Shown: positions 43,900-55,273 of the stretch, in pieces
How positions within the stretch are numbered: position 1 is the first letter of the stretch
How the letters are laid out: each line of letters starts with the position of its first letter
Origin: Pollenia angustigena
Taxonomy: Eukaryota; Arthropoda; Insecta; Diptera; Polleniidae
Assembly: GCA_930367215.1 (NCBI GenBank)
Contig: OV884057.1
Coordinates: forward strand, 107,905,284-107,969,283
Direction of reading: 5' to 3'
Length of the DNA: 64,000 bases
Notes under the pieces: model-generated
What the model was told of the DNA's origin: nothing
Seen by the model: the letters and a program-made list of their open reading frames with translations, nothing else
The model's database searches: none
Position numbers and translations under genes: made by a program

Positions 43900-45300
43900 G
43901 AATTATTATTAATGAAACACAATAAAAAATAGCTCAAAATGTTAAATGGAAAGTATATTTAGACATAAATCGCTAAAATCGACCTTTTTAAAAAGAAATT
44001 ATTGAAATATTATAACACAAACACAATATAAAATAGCACAATATTTTAAATAGAAAGTATATTTAGTCATAAATCGCTAAAAACCACCCTATTTGAAAAG
44101 AAATTATTGAATTATTATTAATGAAACACAATAAAAAATAGCTCAAAATTTTAAATGGAAAGTATATTTAGACATAAATCGCTAAAATCGACCTTTTTAA
44201 AAAGAAATTATTGAAATATTATAAAACAAACACAATAAAAAATAGCTAAAAATTTTTAAATGGAAAGTATATTTAGACATAAATCGCTAAAATCGCTCTT
44301 TTTAAAAAGAAATTATTGAAATATTATAACACAAACACAATATAAAATAGCACAATATTTTAAATATAAAGTATATTTAGTCATAAATCGTTAAAAACCA
44401 CCCTTTTTGAAAAGAAATTATTGAATTATTATTAATGAAACACAATAAAAAATAGCTCAAAATTTTAAATGGAAAGTATATTTAGACATAAATCGCTAAA
44501 ATCGACCTTTTTAAAAAGAAATTATTGAAATATTATAACACAAACACAATATAAAATAGCACAATATTTTAAATAGAAAGTATATTTAGTCATAAATCGC
44601 TAAAAACCACCCTATTTGAAAAGAAATGATTGAATTATTATTAATGAAACACAATAAAAAATAGCTCAAAATTTTAAAAAGAAAGTATATTTAGTTATAA
44701 ACCAATAAAAACCACCCTTTTTGAAAAGAAATAATTGAAATATTATAAAACAAACACAATATAAAATAGCACAATATATTAAATAGAAAGTATATTTAGA
44801 CATAAATCGCTAAAATCACCCTTTTTAAAAAGAAATTATTGAAATATTATAACACAAACACAATATAAAATAGCACAATATTTTAAATAGAAAGTATATT
44901 TAGACATAAATCCCTAAAATCGCCCTTTTTAAAAATAAATTATTGAAATATTATAACACAAAAAAAAAATAGCTCAATATTTTAAATAGAAAGTATATTT
45001 AGTCATAAATCGCTAAAAAGCACCCTTTTTGAAATAAAATTATTGAATTATTATTAATGAAACACAATAAAAAATAGCTCAAAATTTTAAATAGAAAGTA
45101 TATTTAGTTATAAACCAATAAAAACCGCCCTTTTTGAAAAGAAATAATTGAAATATTATAACACAAACACTATATAAAATAGCTCAATATTTTAAATAGA
45201 AAGTATATTTAGTCATAAATCCCTAAAATCGCCCTTTTTGAAAAGAAATTATTGAAATTTTATATAATTTAGCGATAAAACGCCAAAAAGTTTTACTAAT
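43900..45300 (-). repeat. Satellite array, inverted orientation, right of the Jockey
   Basis: About 13 more copies in inverse orientation (AAACACAATATAAAATAGCA, AGTATATTTAGTCATAAATC, AACCACCCTTTTTGAAAAGA), more diverged than the left array. There are two alternating subtypes, with ..CACAATATAAAATAGC.. and ..CACAATAAAAAATAGC.., visible as a two-unit pattern of about 210 bp. Ends near 45300 at the right arm. Confidence 0.85.
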
Positions 45301-45329
45301 AAATTTTATTTAAATTCGCTGGTTTTGAC

Positions 45330-46440
45330 AAGAAAATTGCTACATTAGCAGCAGTGTAGAAATAAACACACAGAGTTGCACTTGAACAGCGTTGCCATTT
45401 GTCATATTTTCCCTTTTTTTTAAATATTGTTAGACGTACACATGTTTAAAATTTGTATAAAGATTTTTGTCAATATATAATCTAATCTTTGCAGTATATT
45501 AGATGAAAACGTTAAGTGAAGTTAAGTGCAACAAAGCTATCTTAGATTCTATCTGCTTTATTACTGTAACGTTGTTTAATTTTGTTTACTCCTTCAATAC
45601 TTCATACCTTAACGATCACAAATGTATTCTTTAAGGTGCTGAAGTATCTAAAAATGATGAAATCGACTTTAGTGTTCACTGTTCAAAGTCTTATATTGAA
45701 TTATGCAATGTTCTGTTCAAAAGTTAAATTTTAATAACGACCGTCTGTAACAAGTTGTAGTTTTACTTTTTATTACTTTAAGCACTTTTTATTCTGTAAT
45801 GAATTGGCTCTAAAAAAATTTTATTGTATTTCATTATTAATAAAAATGTACCAAGGTTTTTTTATGCACCTGTTACATGCTCTTTATCTCGGAAACCATT
45901 TAGCATTTTGTTTTCTTGTCTTCACCATAATCTTAGCTATAAACTGGGAGAAGGAAAGCTTAAAACAAAATAAGCGTAAAAACAGTATTTAGTGAATTAA
46001 AATTGCTAAAATATTAAATTTTTAAATATTTTGCACTATTTTTGGCCCATAGTCCAATTTTTCAAACTCTTTCTCGTGTGGAATTTCTCGAAGTACTTTT
46101 CGTAACCAACGAAACTTTTGCGTTTTGCTAGTTTTTATTTTATTTTTCTCATGTCTTAATCTCGGAAAGCAATTATTTTCGCCATAATTGTAGCTATAGA
46201 CTCTTAGAAAATAAGTAGAACAAAATAATCCGAAAAAATTTATCTAAAGCCTCAAAAACATTTTTGGCCCGTAGCTGCCAAACGGTAATCTTCAGAAAAA
46301 ATACTCCTTTTACTCTAATTCATAATTCCTCATATATAGTTACTGAAAAATGCATTTTTTCACATTTTTCAGTTGTATTTTTTATCGGAAATTCGTGAAA
46401 TTTATGAAATACATTGCAAAAGGTAAAAACGTAAATTATC
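45330..46440 (-). repeat. Right arm of the giant inverted repeat
   Basis: Inverse of 33785-34880 with moderate divergence and small indels. Plus-strand ORF 45804-45992 lies within it and has no equivalent frame in the other arm, so it is chance. Confidence 0.7.
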
Positions 46441-46449
46441 CAATAATAA

Positions 46450-46800
46450 TTTTTTACACATATTTCGAATTTTCGATATAAATACAGCTGAAAAATGTAA
46501 AAAAAGAATTATGATGTTCTAAAGAATTTTGAATTATATTATAAGAATTATTTTTTCTGAATAGAACTTTACTAAAGAATCCACAGTTTGGCCGCGGCGG
46601 GCCATGAATGTTAAAAAAATAAATTAAAATTTGTCGACATTTTAGCAATTCTATGGCGCTAGCTGCAGCTTTTTTGCGTTAGTTCGTTATACAATTTTTG
46701 TCTCCTAGTGTAAAGCTGCAATTATTAAAACAAAATCATAATTGGTTTCTGAAAAATATGCCTGTTTAAAAAATAAAAAATTAAGGGTTAGCCAAAATTT
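46450..46800 (+). repeat. Extra direct-orientation copy of the arm unit
   Basis: TTTCGAATTTTCGATATAAATACAGCTGAAAAATGT...ATTATTTTTTCTGAAT...GGGCCATGAATG...TTTTAGCAATTCT parallels 33795-34060 in the plus sense (same orientation as the left arm), directly beyond the right arm. No ORF. Confidence 0.55.
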
Positions 46801-47577
46801 TCAAAAAGTACAAATTTGTAACAGCTTTCTCTCCAGATGTACTATAATTGTTTGCTGTCTCTATGATAAGGAACACAATTGCACCGTATGAACGTAGTAG
46901 TCTACGACGTAGATACGATGTCAAATTAATATGTATACTATTGTATACAAAGGCACACAATAGCTGGCGCAAATCTAAAAGCGTATCTACGTCGTACGTC
47001 GACTTACAGAAAATTCAGACGGGGGCTTTTACAACTTCTCTTTTGGTTTGGTGGCTAACGGTTAAGTGAAGATAGAGGGGTAAACAAAAATACTTGGTTT
47101 GTGTTTTTCATGACTTTTTCTCAGATTTATCTTTCAACTTATTTATTTTCTTATCGTTACGTTTTATAAATTGAAAATACAGTAAGTCCTCGATCATCCA
47201 TAGCAACAATTTTGAGTAGTTTTTTGTGTGTTTCTAATTAAGTTACAAACGAATAGTGTTGCATCTGCCGGTTAATCGAATGACAGATAATCGAGGCGCT
47301 TCTGCAAATAAAAAATACGTAACTTTAAATCATCGTATAAACACAAAGGATTTTTGAAAGTTGCTGGAGAAGGGAAATAAAAATTGAAAATTTAATTTAA
47401 ATTATTTTTGTGTTCTCAAATTGAATATTTGATAACAACATAAACCAAGGAAAAAATTAACAAAAATTTAGATTTTTTTAAGATTATTTTCAAAAGAAAA
47501 CTCGATTTGTGTACGACGGAATTGTAAGTAAATAGATCGTGTTTTAAAAAATGTACGACCGTTAACTTACGTTCTTA
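46801..47577. other. AT-rich interval with a small inverted repeat, no gene seen
   Basis: GTCTACGACGTAGATACG (46891) and CGTATCTACGTCGTACG (46981) are inverted across about 75 bp. At 47181 CAGTAAGTCCTCGATCATCC looks like one end of a pogo-like element with no partner found. Confidence 0.4.
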
Positions 47578-47913
47578 AGTGGCTCATACACTTGCAATAA
47601 AATTGTTAAATTTTAAGTATTGTACAATTATATCGATGTGTATGTGATATTCGAAGGTAACACATTATATTGGCAACAATCAAAAGACATTTGATTTGTA
47701 TTGCACAACGAAAAGAAACTGAAATTTGTTGCTAACATTGTACAATGATGTTGATGTTATTCATAAAGGTTATGTATGTACACCTTTTTTTTAATGAAAG
47801 TTGAGCAATATTTAAATTTAAACCATTGTGCGACTTATTGCATAATTTACGACAAAATGGAAATAATATGGCGAATATCATATACAATAATATTGCAAGT
47901 GTATGGGCCGCTT
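47578..47913. mobile_element. MITE, 336 bp, TA-flanked
   Basis: Inverted ends AGTGGCTCATACACTTGCAA and AAGCGGCCCATACACTTGCAA (right end, reverse complement), each next to TA (47576-47577, 47914-47915). No ORF of interest. Confidence 0.75.
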
Positions 47914-48164
47914 TACAACGTATCGTAAAGAACATAGGTTTCAATTTTAAGCAAAATTGTTAAAAACAAGTGTTTACAAAAAGTACCCAAAAGTAGGACT
48001 TTTTACACCTGTTTTATCTTCTTGTCTTTTTCCTAAACCTTTGCGTAGCAATTACAAATAAACACACAGAGGGAAGTCAAAAAAACCACATACAAAGATA
48101 TAAGAAAATTAAATAAAAAAAATATATTTTTATTTTAAAAAAATTGATAACAAGAAACTATTTA
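47914..48164. other. Short AT-rich spacer
   Basis: No gene or repeat recognised. Confidence 0.3.
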
Positions 48165-48669
48165 CAGTCAAATCCCGATAAGTCGTACCCCGGTAAATCG
48201 TTATTCCCGATAACTGTCGGTCCTTTGAAAAAATCTCGTTATTTCGTAAAATGTCCATACATTTTGGTCCCCTCGCTAATTATAAATTTTTTTTCAAATA
48301 AAATCTTCTTTATCTCTTATAATTCGTAATTGTTTGCTAACTACCACTTATCATTCATAATAAAAACAACAGAAACATGGAAAGAATAATTTTTTGTTTA
48401 CCGCTTTGTTTTTTGTGGGTTTTTGCTTGTGTGTGTGTTTATTTTCTTAATATCAGTTTGTTACATGTATAATTTTTATATATTTTATTTTCAACAATTG
48501 TTTTTTATGTTTTTTTTTTATCGTTTTAGTAAATAAATTGAAAAACCCCTTTAATTCGTATTTTTTTTATTTTAACCCCGTTAAATCGAAAGCCCGCTAA
48601 ATCAAAAGCCCCTATAATTCGTAGGAAATTGCTGGTCCCTTGCGATTACGAATTATTGGGATTCTACTG
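48165..48669. mobile_element. pogo/Tigger-like MITE, 505 bp, TA-flanked
   Basis: Ends CAGTCAAATCCCGATAAGTC (left) and CAGTAGAATCCCAATAATTC (right, reverse complement), with TA on both sides. Repeated (C)CCGWTAAATCG-like units occur in both subterminal zones (48190-48245, 48577-48625). Such ends are typical of pogo/Tigger derivatives. No transposase. Confidence 0.75.
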
Positions 48670-49015
48670 TATTTCAAAAATAAAAACATAATTCATATAA
48701 GCAGATCTTTAAAATGACACATATCGCTTTTGTTCAACAATAGTGTATTAATCCAACATTTCTGTTTAAATTCATATTTGGTATAGATTTGGTAACGACA
48801 AAATATATATTATGGAAAAAATTCAGACTCATCGTAATATCTTACTTTGGAGACGCAAAAATTTCCAATATTTTGCTCTTTCCATTAAATATGTTCCTTA
48901 AAGTTTAAACGTAGTAGGTCAATCCACTCACTAAGTGTGAGTTAATTGGTAAAAAAGTGCGAGTGTATTAAAACTTGATCGCGCAACCCTTAATTAAGGC
49001 ATTAAGGGGTACACA
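48670..49015. other. AT-rich spacer, no gene seen
   Basis: Ends in TAAGGGGTACACA (49003-49015), which is repeated after the neighbouring hairpin element. Confidence 0.35.
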
Positions 49016-49167
49016 TTAAGTCCCAATTCACACGTTGCAAGTCTTATTGATCAGCTTGCTACTCTATAACGAGAGTGAAGAGAGGAAAATAAACGTTTCT
49101 CTCTCACTCTCTCTCGCCTATAAGGTAGCAAGCTGGTCAATAAGACTTGCAACGTGTGAATTGGCAC
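49016..49167. mobile_element. Hairpin MITE, about 150 bp, 13 bp flanking direct repeat
   Basis: AATTCACACGTTGCAAGTCT...GATCAGCTTGCTAC is inverted as GTAGCAAGCTGGTCAATAAG...AACGTGTGAATT around a CT/GA-rich loop. TAAGGGGTACACA flanks it at 49003-49015 and 49168-49180. The repeat may be a target duplication, though 13 bp would be long for a DNA transposon. Confidence 0.65.
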
Positions 49168-49180
49168 TAAGGGGTACACA

Positions 49181-49520
49181 AAACTCAAAAACGTTGCACT
49201 AATAAAGGACAGATAAAATATAAGATCGGGCAAAAGCAAAAAATCATCATATAATAGTCATCCAATATACAGCAAATTTAATTGTATCAGCCGTTTAAAA
49301 AATAAAATAAGTTTAAAATAGGTTTTAAGGCAGAATGTTCATGCGCTGTAATTCACAGTAATTTTTTATGAATACGGCAGGATATTTTTAAAAACCTTCT
49401 TTAACTTTAAAACTTCGTAAATAAAAAAAGAGGGACAATTTTTCACAATGGCAACGCTGATGTAATGCAACTCTGTGTGCAATTTTGTACACTAACACAT
49501 TCTTACATTAATATGTATTA
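49181..49520 (+). repeat. Stray fragment of the giant repeat's arm
   Basis: TAATAAAGGACAGATAAAAT, AATATACAGCAAATTT and GGCAACGCTGATGTAATGCA-ACTCTGTGTG match 34660-34865 in the same orientation. Hence the arm belongs to a dispersed family. Confidence 0.6.
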
Positions 49521-50097
49521 CAGTGTTACCAGTGAAATTTCGAGAAAGATACATTTTAGTTTCCAAAATGATACCCTTTTTCCCAAATAGATACATTTTG
49601 AAAAAAATTTGAATATCCATTTCTAACGTTTAACTTTTATTAACATAACATTTTTATTTTATATTTAATGACTATTTTTAAGATAATGATATCATATAAA
49701 TTAATTTTTATATCTATTTAAGTCATAAATATAGGGTACCTATGTAATTTTTAAGCAAACATTAAAATAATTTAAATGTAACTGTCTTTGGATGTTATTA
49801 AAACAAATTGGATGTTATTAATTTATAAAAATTAACATATAAACAAGAATAAGCAGACGACAGAAGAACTTAGAAAACTTAACAGCAAAATAAAACAATT
49901 TAGTTGTCACTGTTTTTTAGTATTCATAACAAAATATCTTTGAAAAACTTTGCCAGAAACAGAAAGTTAAATATTTTATTTCTGTACATTTTGCGTGCTG
50001 ATTAAAAAAAAAACATAAAATCTTAGGATTATACATGGTACCTGAAGTCATCAAAAGATACGAAAAATGTATCTTTCGTATCCTAATGGCATCACTG
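49521..50097. mobile_element. hAT-like MITE, 577 bp
   Basis: Ends CAGTGTTACCAG (left) and CAGTGATGCCATTAGGATAC (right, reverse complement) with the subterminal motif AAAGATACATTTT in both (49547 and inverse at 50070). CAGTG ends fit hAT. No clear 8 bp duplication is visible. The right end touches the 331 bp satellite. Confidence 0.6.
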
Positions 50098-52750
50098 ACG
50101 AAGCCATTATCCCTAGGGGGTTAAAATGTATGAGCGACCTCTATTAGTTTTTGGGCCCAATATTCTCTATAAATATACTTGCACCTTATCTGCACCCCGT
50201 AGGAAGGCACCCATACAAATATGGTGGTTTAGTGAAATTCTTAAAGTGGCCCTTGCAGAGCGTAGGGTGCTCCTAGACGGGTAAAATCTATGACCAACCT
50301 TACTTTATTTTTAATCTCCATTATTTATTTCTAACATACCTAACCGCTATCTCCTTTCCTTAAGGGGGCTCCCATATAAAATTTTCAATACAGTCTAGAA
50401 ATATATTGAAGAAAAATACCCATAACTGGCCAGGAATCGTCCCTAGGTGGATAACATGTATGACCGACTTCTATTAGTTTTTTGGCCTTAACATTTTCTT
50501 TAAATATACTTGCACCTTATCTGCACCCCGTAGGTAGGCTCCCATACAAATATGGTGGTTAAGTGAAATTCTAAAAGTGGCCTCTGCAGAGCGTAGGGTG
50601 CTCCTAGACGGGTAAAATCTATGACCAACCTTACCTTATTTTTCATCTCTATCATTTATTTCTTACATACCTAACCGCTATCTCCATTCCTTAAGGGGGC
50701 TCCCATATAAAATTTGCATTACAGTCTAGAAATATATTGAAGAAAAATATCCATAACTGCCCAGGAGTCGCCCTTAGGGGGATAAAATATACGACCGACC
50801 TATATTAGTTTTTCGGTTCCAACCTTTTCTTTAAATATACTTGCACCTATCTCAACCCCTTAGGGAGGCTCTCATACAAATATGGCGGTTTAATAAAATT
50901 CTTAAAGTTGGCCCCTGCAGAGCGTGGGGTGCTCCTAAACGGGTCAAATCTATGACGGACCTTACTTTATTTTTCATCTCCATCACTTATTTCTAACATA
51001 CGTAACCCCTATCTCCATTCCTTAAGGGGGCTCCCATACAAAATGTGCAATACAGCCTAGAAATTTATTGAAGTAAACGTCCCATAACTGCCCAGGAATC
51101 GCCACTAGGGGGATAAAATGTATGACCGACCGCTATTAGTTTTTTATCCTCAACATTTTCTTTAAACATACTTGCAACTTTTCTGTACCCCGTAGGGAGG
51201 CTCCCATACAAATATGGCGGTTTAATGAAATTCTTAAAGTTGGCCCCTGCAGAGCGTAGGGTGCTCCTAGATGAGTCAAATCTATGACCAACCTCACTTT
51301 ATTTTTCATCTCCATTATTTATTTCTAACATACCTAACCGCTATCTCCATTCCTTAAGGGGGCTCTTATATAAAATTTTCAATACATTCTAGAAATATAT
51401 TGAAGAAAAAGACCCATAACTGACCAGGAATCGTCCCTAGGGGGTAAAAATGTATGACCGACTTCTATTAGTTTTTCGGCCCTAACATTTTTTTAAATAT
51501 ACTTGCACCTTATCTGCACCCCGTAGGTAGGCTCCCATACAAACATGGTGGTTTTTTGAAATTCTTAAAGTGGCATCTGCAGAGCGTAGGGTGCTCCTAG
51601 ACGGTTCAAATCTATGACGAACCTCACTTTATTTTTCATCTCCATCATTTATTTCTTACATACCTAACCGCTATCTCCATTCCTTAAGGGGGCTTCCCTA
51701 TAAAATTTTCAATACAGTCTAGAAATTTATTGAAGAAAAATATCCATAACTGCCCAGGAATGGCCCCCAGGGGGATAACATGTATGACCGACCCCTATTA
51801 GTTTTTTGGCTCCAACATTTTCTTTAAATATACTTGCACCTTATCTCAACCCCTTAGGGAGGTTCTCATACAAATATGGCGGTTTAATAAAATTATTAAA
51901 GTTGGCCCCTGCAGAGCGTATGGTGCTCCTAGACGGGTCAAATCTATGACGAGCCTTACTTTATTTTTCATCTCCATCATTTATTTCTAACATACATAAC
52001 CCCTATCTCCATTCCTTAAGGGGGCTCCCATACAAAATGTTCAATACAGCCTAGAAATCTATTGAAGTAAACGTCCCATAACTGCCCAGGAATCGCCCCT
52101 AGGGGGATAAAATGTATGACCGACCGCTATTAGTTTTTTATCCTCTACATTTTCTTTAAACATACTTGCAACTTTTCTGTACCCCGTAGTGAGACTCCCA
52201 TACAAATATGGCGGTTTAATGAAATTCTTAAAGTTGGCCCCTGCAGATCGTAGGGTGCTCCTAGATGAGTCAAATCTATGACCAACCTCACTTTATTTTT
52301 CATCTCCATCATTTATTTCTAACATGCCTTACCGTTATCTCCATTCCTTAATGGGGCTCCCATATAAAATTTTCAATACAGTCTAGAAATATATTGAAGA
52401 AATAGACCCATAACTGCCCATGAATCGCCCCTAGAGAGATAAAATGTATGACCGGCCTCTATTAGTTTTTTGGCCCCAACATTTTCTTTAAATATACTTG
52501 CACCTCATCTCCACCCCTTATGGAGGCTCCTATACAAATATGGCGGTTTAATGAAATTCTTAAAGTTGGCCCCTTCAGCGCGTAGGATGCTCCTAGACGG
52601 GTCAAATGTATGACCAACCCCACTTTATTTTTTATCCCCACAATATGTTTCTAAGATATCTACCCGCTTTCTCCATTCCTTAAGGGGGCTACCATACAGA
52701 CTAGAAAAATGTTGCAGAAAAGTCCCATAGCTGCCCAGGACGCGCCCTTG
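50098..52750. repeat. Satellite array, 331 bp monomer, 8 copies
   Basis: The marker GCAGAGCGTAGGGTGCTCCT occurs near 50253, 50586, 50919, 51250, 51577, 51911, 52249 and 52573 (steps of 324-338). Other landmarks: CATAACTGCCCAGGAATCGC, CTTGCACCTTATCTGCACCC, AGGCTCCCATACAAATATGG. Units 2-3-4 and 5-6-7 share matching variants (see findings). GC is higher than the surroundings. No coding frame is conserved between units. Confidence 0.9.
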
Positions 52751-53040
52751 GGTGATAAAATATATGGCAAACAAATGTATGACAAACAAACAAATTTATT
52801 AAAAACAAACAAACAGATTAATTATTGGTTGTTTTTGTTTGGCTGTAGGTCCAAGTAAAGAAATAAAAATTAAAAACTTGTGATTTTTGTTTTTAAGTTT
52901 TTATTTTTAATTCCCAATATTTCGGTTAGCGTCGCTAACCATCTTTAGGGGTATGTAAACAATTAAAAAATAATAACAAAACTTCACAAAAGCAACTGTT
53001 TAACTTGCTATAAGATTTTCTTAACTGAATGAAACAATCA
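52751..53040. other. Spacer after the satellite, no gene seen
   Basis: A/T-rich with AAACAAAC bits; contains a small inverted CGGTTAGCGTCGCTAACC hairpin (52922-52940). Confidence 0.4.
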
Positions 53041-53128
53041 AATAAACAAGCAAACAAACAAACAAACAAACAAACAAACAAACAAACAAACAAACAAACA
53101 AACATTCGAACAAACAAACAAACAAGCA
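53041..53128. repeat. (CAAA)n microsatellite
   Basis: AACAAACAAACAAAC for about 60 bases, then degenerate. ORFs over it (Lys-Gln-Thr-Asn runs on plus, Cys-Leu-Phe-Val on minus) are simple-repeat translations. Confidence 0.9.
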
Positions 53129-53790
53129 TACGGACAGACTTACAGACATTCAAAAAAATAAACATTACAATATCATTACAACCAACAAACATACGAACAG
53201 ACAGACAGACATACATACATACAAAAAAAAATAACTTTCCAATATATTTATATGTACACATGTATATCTAAAAAAAACGATAATGATTTTCAGTGGTAAC
53301 ACGTTTTGTTTATGCTTTTTGTAAGAAATGCACATGTGTACTTAAAAGGTGGTCTAAGTATTACAACCAATACAACAACAAGCATAGACAAATGGGATTA
53401 AAAAGTAAACAGCTGTTTCTTACTACCCACCTTGGATATAATGCTTAATCTCTAAAAACAAAGAAAAAACGCAAAAGCACAGAATTAATGGCGTCAAATG
53501 TATTAATTTAAAATTGAAAATATGGCAGCACACGAATGGAAAATTTTAAATAAAAATTAAAAATGTAGGCATTTATTTAGAGTCTATAAATTAATGGATA
53601 CGTTATTTATAAAAAGAATTAAAAGTAAATTAACAATCAAAAAAAAAAAAATTTTAAAAAAAATAGTACTCAAAGTGTTATGTGCCCAAAATCTACTGGT
53701 GGTATACGATTTTTTTGGGCACCGTCCTCAAAGAATGCAAATGTTCCCAAAAAATACGGTAGCTCGAAAAAAAGTGCCGAAAAAGCACGC

Positions 53791-53796
<6 letters not shown>
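53129..53796. other. AT-rich interval, no gene seen
   Basis: ORFs at 53.6-54.0 kb on both strands run through A/T tracts and the TA repeat; no domain. Confidence 0.35.

Positions 53797-53838
<42 letters not shown>
53797..53838. repeat. (TA)n microsatellite
   Basis: About 42 bases of TATATA. Confidence 0.9.
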
Positions 53839-53841
<3 letters not shown>

Positions 53842-54023
53842 AAAGCTAAGGCACGAGCTCTATGTTTGCATTTGTCCTTCAAGTTGTACTGAAAAAGGTC
53901 AACAAGAAAAAGAAAGACAAAAAAATGAAAAAAAAACAAAAAATGTGCTTTGAACTTCAAGAAGAATTCTTGACAAAAGTACGAAAAAGCAGAAGTAAGG
54001 AAAACCATGTGAAAATAAATTAA

Positions 54024-54258
54024 AATGGATAATCATTCAAAAAGCTAATTTCGATCAACCAAAGGTTAAATACAATTTGGTTTAAGGATTGATGTTTGAC
54101 TATTGACGTCAGCAGTCGTCGATGGCTGCGAGTGTTAAACGGCAAGCCCTCTGAGGAGATTGAGTGGTTGCAATCGAAACATGTAAGGGTAACCTGTCCG
54201 TAGAAACGCCTGGGTTCGAGCCCAGCTTCAGTCAGGAATGAAAAATTTTTTTTTTTCC
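54024..54258 (+). repeat. tRNA-like SINE, copy 1 (empty site)
   Basis: Nearly identical to 61753-62178 after removing a MITE from that copy. A box-B-like GGGTTCGAGCCC (54212) and a box-A-like TGGCTGCGAGTG (54124) suggest a Pol III promoter derived from a Ser/Leu-type tRNA, with wide A-B spacing. A run of T (54246-54257) just after the shared sequence could act as Pol III terminator. No protein coding. Confidence 0.6.
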
Positions 54259-55273
54259 GACATTTTGTTTTTTAACCGATACATTTTTGAGTTTGTTTCC
54301 AAGTTTGCATTTTTTCGTGATTTTCCGCTAATTTAGCTTTTATCGAATTTTTGCCATTCCTTATAATTTTAAGGACTTTTAATCAATTTTATGGCTTGTT
54401 TGAAATATTAAAATTGATCGCTATTTTTTGCAATCTTCGCATATCTTTGTTGCGCTTTTCGGCAATCGTCGCCATTATTAAGATAGCCCCATATATAAAC
54501 CGTAGTCACCTATTTTACAGGGCACTGTCAAAGAAAACATCATAAATTTTTTTTCTGCACAAGAACTTCGAATACACAAAAGCATGCGGATTTCAGAACA
54601 CCAATTTCTGAATTATGCTGATTCCAAAAACACACCTGAAAGTAATGAAATGTTGTTTTTATTGTCATAAGAGGTGGAAAGAACCGGTCAATAATTTCAT
54701 ATAGCCCCCATAAAAACTTATTTCTGGAGAAGAGTCCTTGTGCCCATAGACAATCTATTATCACCTTACCAAATGTTATTGTAATCGATCCATATTTTAC
54801 CATAGCTCTTATACAAATACCACTTCTGTAAATAGCTTTTAATGTCATAATAATTTTATAAATGTCGGTTTTGGCAATAATTTCTATAATAGCTTGTATG
54901 TCGTGTCAAAATTTTGTATTGGTAGGCCGAGAATTGGTTCTAGGTCACTTGCTACAATCACTTTAAGACGAAAAAAAAAGATGTCTATGTCGGTATATTA
55001 TTTGGCACTAAGATGTTTTATATAAATCTTAAATTCATTTTATAATTTTATTTTGGCGGGTCTCTGATTGTCCACTGACCCCAAACTGGTACACTCTCAA
55101 AAATGTATCTATTTATATAGATACGCCATGCTTGCAATTCATAATTCGTAGCATGGGCTCATAGAAATTACCCAGTTACTTAAGAAAAATGTATTTTGTA
55201 ACATCCTGAATCCTATTTACCGCGCAACTCTTTAATAAAAAGAGAACACAGGAAAAATTTTTACATAAACAAT
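54259..55273. other. AT-rich interval, no gene seen
   Basis: Short ORFs only. No repeat structure recognised. Confidence 0.3.

Larger units (their letters stand above)
33785..46440. mobile_element. Giant 12.7 kb inverted repeat with satellite arms (foldback-like)
   Basis: 33785-34880 and the reverse complement of 45330-46440 are homologous along their length: AAATTTCACGAATTTCCGAT and GAAGATTACCG at the outer end, ATTCAACATAAGACTTTGAA (34525; inverse at 45695) in the middle, TACACTGCTGCTAAT (34847; inverse at 45343) at the inner end. Inward from each arm lies an array of the same 103 bp satellite, in opposite orientation in the two halves, meeting near 38800-38830. A complete Jockey sits in the right half. 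This layout, long inverted arms with internal tandem repeats, recalls Foldback-type elements; no transposase is seen. Confidence 0.7.

Noticed and set aside
34985..45300. CRISPR-like array reading of the regular repeats
   Set aside because: Repeats are head-to-tail 103 bp units with no unique spacers, in eukaryotic DNA with transposons and introns.
45804..45992. 62 aa plus ORF in the right arm
   Set aside because: The homologous left arm has no equivalent frame, so it is chance.
52935..53271. ORFs on both strands with KQTNKQTN or CLFVCLFV runs
   Set aside because: Both are translations of the (CAAA)n tract.
53594..54008. Overlapping ORFs of 110-119 aa on both strands near 53.6-54.0 kb
   Set aside because: They run through A/T tracts and (TA)n; no domain and no similarity between copies.
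54024..54258. Functional tRNA gene
   Set aside because: Box B is good, but acceptor and anticodon arms do not fold convincingly and the A-B distance is too long; a SINE fits better.
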